From the NCBI RefSeq assembly GCF_001594145.1, contig NZ_LVCF01000020.1, positions 35,832 through 99,831 on the forward strand: DNA of 64,000 bases, read 5' to 3'. The translations under genes and the position numbers were made by a program. The DNA is from Branchiibius sp. NY16-3462-2. GTDB lineage: Bacteria; Actinomycetota; Actinomycetes; Actinomycetales; Dermatophilaceae. Shown here piece by piece: positions 39,692 through 48,354 of the stretch (its first letter is position 1; every line of letters begins with the position of its first letter). Below the pieces are notes generated by a model that had not been told where the DNA came from, made no database searches, and saw nothing but the letters and a program-made list of their open reading frames with translations.

Positions 39692-42600
39692 CTAATCCAG
39701 CGCGCTGGACAGCGCCTTCCAGTCGATCCCGGAGGGTGCCTTATCGACGACCGACTGCAGGAGCCCGAGCCGCGCGGCGCGGACCGCAGGGTCCTGCGCC
39801 ATCACCAACACGTCATCGAAGAACGTGTTCAGCGAATCGGTCAGGTCACCAGCCGTGGCGGCCCATTCCGGAAGGCCAGCCGCGGACTGGTCCGGCAGCG
39901 TGGCCACCTGGGACTCCAGGCGCAGCTCGGCCGGCTCGGTCAGGACCGCCGCGTCGTACGCCGATGACGTGCCTTCCGGGACGATCCGGGTGATCCGTTG
40001 GGTCGCCTCCACGAGCTTCGCGAAATCGGCATCATCCGCGAGGGAGGCAATGTCGGCCAGCGCCTGCTCAGCAGCACCCGGGCGACCGGTCAGCGGAGCG
40101 ACCGCATCCACCACACCGGCCGCAACGCCTTCATCACGCAGTTGCTGCACGAACCGCTCGCGGACAAATTCCGCTGCAGCGTCGATGGATTCGTCAGAAA
40201 CGGTCACGCCTTGGGCGACCAGGCGCATCGCGGCCGCCTGCAACCCATCCTTCACGGTGATTGCCGACAACTCCGGTCGCGCCCGCAGGATCGACACCAC
40301 ACCGAGGGCGGCGCGACGCAGGGCGAACGGATCGGAGGAGCCGGTCGGCTTGGCCCCGATCGCGAACATCGCGGCCAGCAGATCGAAGCGGTCCGCGAGG
40401 GCCAGCAGCGCGCCCTCGAGGGTCTCGGGCAATGCGCCACCAGCGGTCCGCGGGCACTCCATGTCATAGAGCGCCTGCGCGACGGCCGGGGTCTCCCCCG
40501 CCCGCGTCGCGTAGACCTTGGCCATGGTGCCGGCCAGCGAGGAGAGTTCGACGACCATCTGGGTCGACAGGTCGAACTTGGCCAGTTCCCCGGCCCGCTG
40601 CAGCGTCGCGCTGTCGACCCCTTCGACGCCGCCGGCGAGCTTCGTCGCGACCGCCGCGATCCGGTCGGCCCGCTGCGCTACCGAGCCGACCCGCTCTTCG
40701 AAGGTGAGCTTGTCGATGGCAGAACGGAATTCGGCCAACGGCACCTTCAGGTCGGCGTCGAAGAAGAACGCCGCGTCTTCGTAACGCGCGCGCAGCACCG
40801 ACTCGTTACCCGTGCGCACCACGTCCGGGTCGCACGCGCCGTTGGCCATCGTGACGAAGTACGGCTTGAGCTTGCCCGCGGCATCCCGCACCGGCAGGTA
40901 GCGCTGGTGCTTGCGCATCACCGTCACCAGGATCTGCTCGGGCAGTTCCAGGTACTTCTCCCCGTAGGAGCCAAGGATGCCGACCGGCTGCTCCACCAGG
41001 TTGGTGATCTCCTCGACCAGCGCGGACTCGCCGTCGAACTCGATTGTGCCGCCGACGGATTGCGCCAGATCGGTCGCTTGGTCGACGACCTCGGTCCGGC
41101 GGGCAGCGACGTCGAGCACGATGCCGTGCGCACCGAGGGTCGGAATCAGGTCGGTGGCCGTCGCGACGTCGACGAGCGGCGTGTCATCGCCGCGTTGCAC
41201 GTACGTCGTGCGGCCAGTGACCAGCGACGACACCTGGGCGGGCACCACCAGGTCCCCCCACAACGCCACCAACCACCGGATCGGACGGCTGTAGGCCAAC
41301 TGCGGGTCGGCCCAGCGCATGTTGCGATCGGCGCGCAGACCTTCGACGACCTTCTCGATCAACGAAGCCAGGACGACCGGAGCGGTGCGGCCTTTCTGCT
41401 CGACGGAGACCGCGACGTGCGAGGCGCCGTCGAATTCGGCTGTGACGACATCGGATACGTCGACACCCTGGCCCCGCGCGAAGCCCTGCAACGCCTTCGT
41501 CGGCTCGCCGGACGCGTCGTAGGCGGCGGCAACCTTCGGGCCCTTACGCAACGTCGACGCGTCCGGCTCTGTCGCAGAAACAGCGGGAACCGTCAGCACG
41601 ATCCGGCGAGGGGTGGCGGCCACGCTCGGGTCGCCGTACGTCAATCGGGAGTCCGCCAACGCCTCGGTCGCCAGCGCACGCACCTGCTCGATGGCCTGGT
41701 CCACCACGTGCGGCGGCAACTCCTCGGTGCCGATCTCCAGCACGAACGTGGCTGGCTCAGAAGGCAATTCAGCCGGAAGTACGGAGGCAGAAGGAGCAGG
41801 CGCTGCGAGCCCGCCCATCGAGGACAACGTGGACTTCGTCAACGGGAAGTCCAGCTCCTGACGGCGTTCGACCCACAACGCGGAGACCTCACGCGAGAGC
41901 CGGCGCATCGTCGCGAACGCCGCGGCCCGCTCGGTCGTGGAGATCGCACCGCGCGCATCGAGCACGTTGAACGCGTGCGAGCTCTTCAGCACGTAGGTGT
42001 GCGCCGGCACGGGCAACCGGGCCTCGATCAACCGCTCCGCCTCAGCGACGTAGTAAGCGAAAAGCTCACGGTTCGTGTCGATGTCGGCGTCGTCGAGGTA
42101 GTAGCGCGACATCTCGAACTCGGACTGGCCGAACAACTCGCCGTAGGTGACACCCGGCGCATAGACCATGTCCTTGAAGTGGGTGACGCCCTGCTGGGCC
42201 ATCATGATCCGCTCGATGCCATACGTGAGCTCGACCGAGACCGGGTCGAGGTTCTGCCCACCGACCTGCTGGAAGTAGGTGAACTGGGTGACCTCCATCC
42301 CGTCCAGCCAGACCTCCCAGCCCAGACCCCACGCACCGATCGCCGGCTGGGCCCAGTTGTCCTCCACGAAACGCACGTCGTGTGCATCCAGGTCGATGCC
42401 GAGGGCCTCGAGGGACTGCAGGTAGAGCTCCTGCGGGTTGCCCGGGTCGGGTTTGAGGATGACCTGGAACTGCGTGTGCGTCTGCAAACGGTTGGGGTTC
42501 TCGCCGTACCGGCTGTCGTCGGGGCGCACGGAGGGCTCGACGTACGCCACCCGCCACGGCTCGGGACCCAGCACCCGCAGGATGGTCGCGGGGTTCATGG

Positions 42601-42700
42601 TTCCGGCGCCGACCTCGGTGTTGAACGGCTGCACGACCAGGCAACCCCGGTCGGTCCAGAACTTCTGCAGGGTCAACAAAGCGTCTTGCACGGTCAGCAC
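39692..42700 (-). CDS. glyQS: glycyl-tRNA synthetase, fused alpha-beta type
   Basis: A 1002-residue single-chain form of the bacterial heterotetrameric GlyRS. Residues 1-290 are the alpha (catalytic) subunit: FWTDRGCLVVQPFNTEVGAG, NPATILRVLGPEPWRVAYVE, WEVWLDGMEVTQFTYFQQ and LTYGIERIMM. A short Ala/Pro linker follows. Residues about 325-1000 are the beta subunit, starting FVLEIGTEELPPHVV, with ATPRRIVL, KGPKV and the C-terminal DALR-like anticodon part (FFDDVLVM). GTG start. Most actinobacteria carry the unrelated dimeric GlyRS, so this form is unusual here. Confidence 0.93.
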   Translation of the reverse strand: MLTVQDALLTLQKFWTDRGCLVVQPFNTEVGAGTMNPATILRVLGPEPWRVAYVEPSVRPDDSRYGENPNRLQTHTQFQVILKPDPGNPQELYLQSLEALGIDLDAHDVRFVEDNWAQPAIGAWGLGWEVWLDGMEVTQFTYFQQVGGQNLDPVSVELTYGIERIMMAQQGVTHFKDMVYAPGVTYGELFGQSEFEMSRYYLDDADIDTNRELFAYYVAEAERLIEARLPVPAHTYVLKSSHAFNVLDARGAISTTERAAAFATMRRLSREVSALWVERRQELDFPLTKSTLSSMGGLAAPAPSASVLPAELPSEPATFVLEIGTEELPPHVVDQAIEQVRALATEALADSRLTYGDPSVAATPRRIVLTVPAVSATEPDASTLRKGPKVAAAYDASGEPTKALQGFARGQGVDVSDVVTAEFDGASHVAVSVEQKGRTAPVVLASLIEKVVEGLRADRNMRWADPQLAYSRPIRWLVALWGDLVVPAQVSSLVTGRTTYVQRGDDTPLVDVATATDLIPTLGAHGIVLDVAARRTEVVDQATDLAQSVGGTIEFDGESALVEEITNLVEQPVGILGSYGEKYLELPEQILVTVMRKHQRYLPVRDAAGKLKPYFVTMANGACDPDVVRTGNESVLRARYEDAAFFFDADLKVPLAEFRSAIDKLTFEERVGSVAQRADRIAAVATKLAGGVEGVDSATLQRAGELAKFDLSTQMVVELSSLAGTMAKVYATRAGETPAVAQALYDMECPRTAGGALPETLEGALLALADRFDLLAAMFAIGAKPTGSSDPFALRRAALGVVSILRARPELSAITVKDGLQAAAMRLVAQGVTVSDESIDAAAEFVRERFVQQLRDEGVAAGVVDAVAPLTGRPGAAEQALADIASLADDADFAKLVEATQRITRIVPEGTSSAYDAAVLTEPAELRLESQVATLPDQSAAGLPEWAATAGDLTDSLNTFFDDVLVMAQDPAVRAARLGLLQSVVDKAPSGIDWKALSSALD

Positions 42701-42794
42701 CCGGCAAGGCTACCCATCACCCGGGAGGCCGCCGAATCGGTTTTGCCCACCCGCGAGCGCCCCGGGCTGTGATCAAAATGAGACAATCGACGCC

Positions 42795-43496
42795 ATGGTC
42801 TTTGGATTCGGACGCACCGCCACCATGGTGACGCCGCAAGAAGCACTTCCCGGTCGACCCGAGCCGCTGCCGGACATCCCCGACACCAACGTGGTCCTCG
42901 GCACTTCCATGCACCCGCCGTTCCCGGAGGGCTCCGCGACGCTCTACGTCGCGATGGGCTGTTTCTGGGGCGCTGAGCGGATTTTCTGGCGCCTCCCGGG
43001 CGTCATCACCACCGCCGTCGGCTACATGGGCGGCTACACGCCCAACCCGACGTACGAAGAGACGTGCACCGGCCGCACCGGGCACACCGAAACCGCGATG
43101 GTCGTCTATGACCCGCAGCAGATCAGTGCCGGTGAGGTGCTGAAGGCGTTCTGGGAGAACCACGACCCCACCACCGCCAACCGGCAGGGCAACGACGTCG
43201 GCACGCAGTACCGCTCGGCGATCTACTGGACCACGCCCGAGCAGGAGGCGGCGGTCGCGCAGACGACCAAGGACTTCCAGAAGGTCCTCTACGACAACGG
43301 TTTCGGGGCGATCAGCACCGAGGAGAAGCCGGCGTCCGAGGTCGGTCCGTTCTACTACGCCGAGGGCTACCACCAGCAGTACCTGCACAAGAACCCCGGC
43401 GGTTATTGCAACCACGGGTTCAAGGGCATGACCTGTCCGGTCGGCATCGTGCGCCAGGACCAGCTGCCCGCCCAGCAGGACATCCTGCCGGGCTGA
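42795..43496 (+). CDS. msrA: peptide methionine (S)-S-oxide reductase
   Basis: Repairs oxidised methionine. A 233-residue MsrA with the catalytic motif AMGCFWGAERIFWRLPGV, then VGYMGGYTPNPTYEETCTG, GHTETAMVVYDP, HDPTTANRQGNDVGTQYRS and AEGYHQQYLHKNPGGYCNHG. The C-terminal Cys in GGYCNHG and in MTCPVG are candidate recycling cysteines. It is divergent from glyQS. ATG at 42795. Confidence 0.95.
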   Translation: MVFGFGRTATMVTPQEALPGRPEPLPDIPDTNVVLGTSMHPPFPEGSATLYVAMGCFWGAERIFWRLPGVITTAVGYMGGYTPNPTYEETCTGRTGHTETAMVVYDPQQISAGEVLKAFWENHDPTTANRQGNDVGTQYRSAIYWTTPEQEAAVAQTTKDFQKVLYDNGFGAISTEEKPASEVGPFYYAEGYHQQYLHKNPGGYCNHGFKGMTCPVGIVRQDQLPAQQDILPG

Positions 43497-43533
43497 TTGA
43501 TCGACGTACGCCGATCGCGGCCTGACGCTGTCG

Positions 43534-44334
43534 TCAGGGTGCCGCCGGGGTCCAGAAGGACCACGGCTCACCCTCCGGGCCGAGCGCGCCGTACTCGCGC
43601 ACGCCGTAGTCCTGGTCAGTGGGCGGGTAGGTGACCGTTCCGCCGCGGGCGAGCACCCCGGCGTGGTGCGCGTCGACGTCCTGCACGGTGACCACGAGCA
43701 TGCCCGTGGCGGCTCCGAGCGCCGCGGGTGAGGCCAGCCGCCATCGCGGTGAGACCGGATGCAGCATGATCGTCCCGTCGGCCGTGCGCACCTCGCCATG
43801 CACCACCCGCCCCTCGGGGTCACGGTGCAGCGGCCCCGGCTCCAGACCGAAGACGTGCACCAGATGGTCGTGGGCACGCTCGATGTCCTCATAGACCATC
43901 ACGGCGATCCGGCGCAGCGGCTCGGTGCGGGTCAGGTCGGTGTCGGTGATGACGGCCAGCAGGCGCCGGCAGACGTCGACCTCGCCGTCCCCGGCGCTGG
44001 GTTCGACCTGGACGTCGGTGAGCCGGTGCAGGAGTCGCTCGGTGCGCAGCACCTCATCCTCGAGCGCCGCCAGGTGTGCCCGCAGTGCGTCACCCAGCGC
44101 CCACGACGGGTCGTCGACGGCGCGGCCGATCTCCTCCAGCGGGGTCCCGAACCGGCGCAGCACACTGATCCGGTAGAGCCGCTCGAGGTGCTCCCGGCGG
44201 TAGACCCGGTGCCCGGCCGAGGTCCGCTCCGGTCGCAGGATGCCGATGTCGTCGTAATGGTGCAGCGTGCGCACTGTGAGCCCGGAGAGTTCCGCGAGCT
44301 CGCCGACGCGCCATCCGGATTCCTGGTCAGCCAT
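43534..44334 (-). CDS. MerR-type regulator fused to a VOC domain
   Basis: A 266-residue protein. Residues 8-80 are a MerR helix-turn-helix (WRVGELAELSGLTVRTLHHY, GHRVYRREHLERLY), then a coiled coil. Residues about 140-266 form a VOC domain (IAVMVYEDIERAHDHLVHVF, DGTIMLHPVSPRW, GMLVVTVQDVDAHHAGVLAR) that is probably the ligand sensor. It starts 2 nt after a free-standing VOC gene ends, so the two form an operon. The 37-bp gap to msrA holds CCTGACG-CTGT-CGTCAGG (43521-43538), a possible terminator. Confidence 0.87.
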   Translation of the reverse strand: MADQESGWRVGELAELSGLTVRTLHHYDDIGILRPERTSAGHRVYRREHLERLYRISVLRRFGTPLEEIGRAVDDPSWALGDALRAHLAALEDEVLRTERLLHRLTDVQVEPSAGDGEVDVCRRLLAVITDTDLTRTEPLRRIAVMVYEDIERAHDHLVHVFGLEPGPLHRDPEGRVVHGEVRTADGTIMLHPVSPRWRLASPAALGAATGMLVVTVQDVDAHHAGVLARGGTVTYPPTDQDYGVREYGALGPEGEPWSFWTPAAP

Positions 44335-44336
44335 CG

Positions 44337-44723
44337 TCAATCCCGTGCGGTGCCGATCGCCCAGCGGTGCCCGAACGGATCGACCAGCCACCCGCGCCGC
44401 CCTCCGTCGGCGCCGTCGGTCGGCTCTCGGTCGACGGTGGCACCAGCAGAGACGGCGGCGGCGTACGTCGCGTCAACGTCCTCGACGCCGAGCACGATCG
44501 CGGTCGTGCTGTGGCCGAGGGTCCTTGGCGCGTAGGCGCCGTGCTCGTGGGACTCATCGGACAGATAGAACTCATCCGGACCGATACGCAAGGTGGCGTG
44601 CCCGACCCTGCCGTCGTCCTCGACGTACCGCAGGCCCACCTCCCGAGCCCCGAAGGCGGCGGCGTAGAAGTCGATCGCGGCCGCGCCGTTGTCGACGGTC
44701 AGGTAGGGGGTTATTCGTGCCAT
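44337..44723 (-). CDS. VOC family protein
   Basis: A 128-residue PhnB/YdfO-like VOC protein: MARITPYLTVDNGAAAIDFY, GAREVGLRYVEDDGRVGHAT and GWLVDPFGHRWAIGTA. AAGGAG lies 6 nt before the ATG. It is in an operon with the MerR-VOC fusion, so the enzyme or binder probably handles the ligand sensed by the regulator. Confidence 0.87.
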   Translation of the reverse strand: MARITPYLTVDNGAAAIDFYAAAFGAREVGLRYVEDDGRVGHATLRIGPDEFYLSDESHEHGAYAPRTLGHSTTAIVLGVEDVDATYAAAVSAGATVDREPTDGADGGRRGWLVDPFGHRWAIGTARD

Positions 44724-44824
44724 GTCGCTCTCCTTCGCTCGAGCCACGGCCGAACCTGCGTCGCGGCTGTTCGCGACGCTAGACCCTCACGTGGCGTGAG
44801 GTGCAAGAGCTGTGAGCGGCCGGA

Positions 44825-45577
44825 TCAGTCGTCCTGCTCCGTCGGGCGGATCAGCAGTTCGTTGATCGTCTGGTGCCGCGGTCGCGTCACGATGAAGTGC
44901 ACGGCATTGGCAATGTCCTGTGGCTGAAGGGGTTCCATCTGTTCCAGCCGCTTCAGGTTGGCTTCCCGCACTCCGTCGCGCAGGTGATCCCGCAACTCGC
45001 TGACCACGGCGCCCGGTTCGACGACGCCGACCCGTAGGTGGCGTCGGCTGAACTCCTGCCGGAACGACTCGCTGAAGGCGCCCAGCCCGTGCTTGGTCAG
45101 GTTGTAGACGGCTGAGCCCTTCTTCACCTGGCGTCCGGCGGTCGAGGAGATGTTGATCAGGTCGGCGACCCGTCGCGGGTCGCTGTCGGCTGCGCTCAGC
45201 AGATGCGGCAGCGCGGCTTTGGTCATCGAGAGGGCGGCGCGCAGGTTGATCTCCAGCATCCGGTCCCACTCGTCGATCGGAGCCTCCTCGATGGGTCCGA
45301 GCAGCATCACCCCCGCGTTGTTGACCAGGATGTCCAACCGGCCGAGCTGCGAAACCGTTTGTGCGACAGCGCCTTCCGCTTGCACACGGTCGGTTATGTC
45401 GGCCTCGATCGCGAGCGCACCACCACCGAGTTCGGTCGCGAGGGTGTCGAGCCGGTCCTTGCGCCGGGCGACCAGCGCGACGGTGGCTCCGGCGCCGGCC
45501 AGCGTGCGGGCAGTCGCCTCCCCGATCCCACTCGATGCTCCGGTCACCAGGGCCACGGTCCCACTCAGTTCGCTCAC
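44825..45577 (-). CDS. SDR family oxidoreductase
   Basis: A 250-residue classical short-chain dehydrogenase. NAD(P) motif VTGASSGIGEATAR, NNAGVM, catalytic Ser in INISSTAGR and YNLTK in place of the common YxxxK spacing (Tyr, then Lys four on). The GTG start (VSELSGTVALVTG) fits the family's length. Substrate unknown; a 101-bp gap separates it from the VOC operon. Confidence 0.9.
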   Translation of the reverse strand: MSELSGTVALVTGASSGIGEATARTLAGAGATVALVARRKDRLDTLATELGGGALAIEADITDRVQAEGAVAQTVSQLGRLDILVNNAGVMLLGPIEEAPIDEWDRMLEINLRAALSMTKAALPHLLSAADSDPRRVADLINISSTAGRQVKKGSAVYNLTKHGLGAFSESFRQEFSRRHLRVGVVEPGAVVSELRDHLRDGVREANLKRLEQMEPLQPQDIANAVHFIVTRPRHQTINELLIRPTEQDD

Positions 45578-45599
45578 GATTGCCAGGCTAGAACGCAAA

Positions 45600-45636
45600 C
45601 CGGCACCACCTCCCCCTCAGGGGCCGGTGGTGCCGG
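45600..45636 (-). terminator. intrinsic terminator of the DUF2339 gene
   Basis: CCGGCACCACC and GGTGGTGCCGG form a perfect 11-bp stem, with an inner CCCC/GGGG pairing in the loop. On the minus strand it is followed by GTTTGCGTTC. It lies 15 bp past the DUF2339 stop. Confidence 0.7.
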
Positions 45637-45650
45637 TGGGCGTGCGTTCG

Positions 45651-47606
45651 TCAGTGTGCGATGGCGTCGTGCGTGCGGTCCTCTCGTGGTGTGAGCGACT
45701 GGGCGTAGACAACGCCGAGCGTCAGCAACAGCAGTCCCACCACGATGAACGCGAGGACCCGGAACACCCCGTCGAGTGTCGCCATGTCGAACAGGAACAA
45801 CTTGGCCACCGCCAGGGCGATGACGGACAGGCTCACGGTGACGGTCATCGTGCGAGCAGTTCCGGTGTGGCGACGTGCCCACACCAGTCCAGCCGCCGCT
45901 GCAGTCGCCCAGGTGATCGTCGCCGCAGTGTGGCCGGCGCGGAACCCGGCATCACCAGGGGCCAGCGCGCCGCCCAGGTCGACCAGGAACGCAGTCGTCA
46001 GGGCCAGGACTGTGAGTGCCGTGCCGGTGCCCACCAGCACGCGCTCGCTGTCTGTGACAACCCGCATCCAGGACCAGCCAAGGACGACAACCGCGGCCAC
46101 GAGCAGCACGTCCACGATCACCAGGTTCAGCCGGACGGCGACCGGAAGGTCGGTGGAGTGGACCAGGCGCGCCGCCGGGTGTTCGGACAGGGAGACGAGG
46201 GCGGCCAGCCCGGCGAAGGTGCTGGCGGCGATCCGCAGCGGAACGCTCAGATCCCGGCCGACCAGCGACCCCGCACCGAGCACCACCGCGCTGGCGGCCA
46301 GCGCGATAGCAAACGAATTGCCTCGCAGGATCGCGCCGAAGCCGACGGGCAGGCACACCGCACTGGTCGCGAGCCAGATGACGCGAACGGTGTGAGTCAC
46401 GCCGGGAAGCTGTCGTCCACTGACGGCCAACGCGGCCAGCAGGAGAGCTGCTCCGGCCAGGACGATGACGCCGGGATACCGGTCGAAGCGTTCAATGGTC
46501 AGCGGGATGACCGGCAGCAACGATGCGGTCGCGGTCAGGGCCAGGACAGTGGGACGCGACGAGGTGCGCAACAGGGCGACGGCTGAACCCACGGCCAGCA
46601 GCACGTTCAGGCCGGCCAGGAGAGCGACCAGTCGGGTGTCGGCGGTCTCCAGGCTGCTTGCGAAGACGCTGTCCGCGACGGTGGTGCCCGCCAGAGCAAG
46701 TAGCGGCGCGGTGCAGACGACGGTGTTCACGACGTACGTCGCGGACCAGTCCCGACCCAGCTGGATCCAGAGGGTGGCGGCAGCGTAGGTCAGCAGGAAG
46801 CCCACCAGCAGTTCGTTGATGCCGCCGGTGACCGCAGGGGCCAGGGCGAACAGCGGGATTCCGACCATCAGGCCGAGCGGTTGGCTGTTCCACCGATGGG
46901 CGACGACGAAGCCGCCTGCGGCCACCACAGCGGCGACGGCCAGACCGGCGATCGGCGCCAACCAGTGATAGATCGCGGTGGCGGCCAGGACATCGAACAG
47001 CGCGGCGGCGACACCGGTCGCCACCAGGGTGATGGCACCGGAGCGGCGCTTGGTGTCACGACCGACGCGAAGACCGGCACCGAACAGGGTGGCGGCCAGG
47101 ACTGCACCACCGGCCACGCGGATCCACGGGCTCAGCAGACCGGCCTGCGCGGCCAGCAACAACAGCAGCACGACACCGATGAGGGTGATGGCGACACCGG
47201 CGCCGCCGAGGACTTTGCCGACCAGACCGCGCTCAGCGGCAGCCGCGACCCGCTCGGAGAACGCGGGGGGGGAGTGGGGCGTGGGGTGAGGAAGGGACCA
47301 CACGTCCTGCGGTGGCGGGGCAGCCGGCGGCGGGACCGGAGCGGTGCGCGGAGGGGAGAAGTTGCGCGGCTGGTTGGATTTGACCGGCGCGACCGGCGGT
47401 GCGAGCGGCGCGACGGGAGGCGCCGTCGGAGCCGCCATGGGAGGCGACGGCGCAGGCGTCTGCTGGGCCTGCGCATCGATGAGTTCATCGAGGGCCTCGA
47501 GTTCTGCACCGACCCAGGTCACGCGGGTGGAGATGTCCGCAAGGTGCGCGCGGATCTGCTTCACAGCAGCAGCGGGAGTGTTCTCGGGAAAGGTTGGAGT
47601 AGCCAT
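45651..47606 (-). CDS. DUF2339 polytopic membrane protein
   Basis: A 651-residue protein. Residues 1-50 form a coiled coil (ISTRVTWVGAELEALDELID), 50-110 an Ala/Pro-rich linker, and from about 125 onward some 14-18 hydrophobic helices, starting LGGAGVAITLIGVVLLLLLA, which is the DUF2339 signature region. It ends with a short charged tail. Function unknown. ATG start with GAAAGG upstream. Confidence 0.85.
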   Translation of the reverse strand: MATPTFPENTPAAAVKQIRAHLADISTRVTWVGAELEALDELIDAQAQQTPAPSPPMAAPTAPPVAPLAPPVAPVKSNQPRNFSPPRTAPVPPPAAPPPQDVWSLPHPTPHSPPAFSERVAAAAERGLVGKVLGGAGVAITLIGVVLLLLLAAQAGLLSPWIRVAGGAVLAATLFGAGLRVGRDTKRRSGAITLVATGVAAALFDVLAATAIYHWLAPIAGLAVAAVVAAGGFVVAHRWNSQPLGLMVGIPLFALAPAVTGGINELLVGFLLTYAAATLWIQLGRDWSATYVVNTVVCTAPLLALAGTTVADSVFASSLETADTRLVALLAGLNVLLAVGSAVALLRTSSRPTVLALTATASLLPVIPLTIERFDRYPGVIVLAGAALLLAALAVSGRQLPGVTHTVRVIWLATSAVCLPVGFGAILRGNSFAIALAASAVVLGAGSLVGRDLSVPLRIAASTFAGLAALVSLSEHPAARLVHSTDLPVAVRLNLVIVDVLLVAAVVVLGWSWMRVVTDSERVLVGTGTALTVLALTTAFLVDLGGALAPGDAGFRAGHTAATITWATAAAAGLVWARRHTGTARTMTVTVSLSVIALAVAKLFLFDMATLDGVFRVLAFIVVGLLLLTLGVVYAQSLTPREDRTHDAIAH

Positions 47607-47682
47607 GTCTCGAGCCTCGCCGGGGATGCTGCGTCAGACATGCGTAGAACTACTCACCGGTCGTGGGTAATCGGCCGTGCGG

Positions 47683-48354
47683 CTACTCGGAGTCCAGCCC
47701 GTGCTCGATGGCGTAGCGGGTCAGTTCGACCCGGTTGGCGAGTTGCAGTTTGCGCAGCGCGGCGCCGACATGGTTCTCAACGGTCCGCACACTGATCCCC
47801 AGTCGCTTCGCGATCAGTCGCGACGACAGACCCTTGGCGACCTCGCGCAGCACCTCGGTCTCGCGCTCGGTGAGCACGGGGGTCTCGGGACCGGGAGAAC
47901 GCGCGATCCGGCGGTACTCCCCCAGGACCAATCCGGCCAGCCCGGGGGTGAACACCGCCTGACCATGTGCGGTAGCCCGGACCGCCGCGACCAACTCGGA
48001 GCGCTGGGCGCTCTTGACCAGATAGCCGGTGGCGCCGGCTTTGATCGCTTCCAGGACGTCGTCGCGTTCGTCGGATGCGGACAGGACGAGGGCGTTCGCC
48101 GCGGGGCATGCAGCCAGGACCTCGGCGATGGCCTGCGCACCGGTGCCGTCGGCCAGGTGCATATCCATCAGCACGACATCGAAGTCCACCGCCGCGGCCC
48201 GTACGGCGGCCGACCGGACCCCGTCGGCCGTCGCCACTACGTCGAAACCCTCATCCGTGAGATCACGGGCGACACCTTCGCGCCACATCGGGTGATCGTC
48301 AACGATCATCACCCGGATCACTGAATCAGTCTGCTGTGCAGTGGAATCGGTCAT
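47683..48354 (-). CDS. NarL/LuxR-type response regulator
   Basis: A 223-residue regulator. Receiver domain with acidic pair DD (19-20), phospho-acceptor Asp64 in VLMDMHL, Ser/Thr in LVLSAS and Lys in YLVKSAQRS. The C-terminal LuxR helix-turn-helix reads LTERETEVLREVAKGLSSRL and IAKRLGISVRTVENHV. Its ATG overlaps the kinase stop (TGATG), so the pair is co-translated. Confidence 0.93.
   Translation of the reverse strand: MTDSTAQQTDSVIRVMIVDDHPMWREGVARDLTDEGFDVVATADGVRSAAVRAAAVDFDVVLMDMHLADGTGAQAIAEVLAACPAANALVLSASDERDDVLEAIKAGATGYLVKSAQRSELVAAVRATAHGQAVFTPGLAGLVLGEYRRIARSPGPETPVLTERETEVLREVAKGLSSRLIAKRLGISVRTVENHVGAALRKLQLANRVELTRYAIEHGLDSE

Noticed and set aside
39998..42772. Plus-strand open frame of over 900 codons opposite glyQS
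   Set aside because: Low-complexity Arg/Gly/Asp-rich translation with no domain; the minus-strand GlyRS explains the codon bias.
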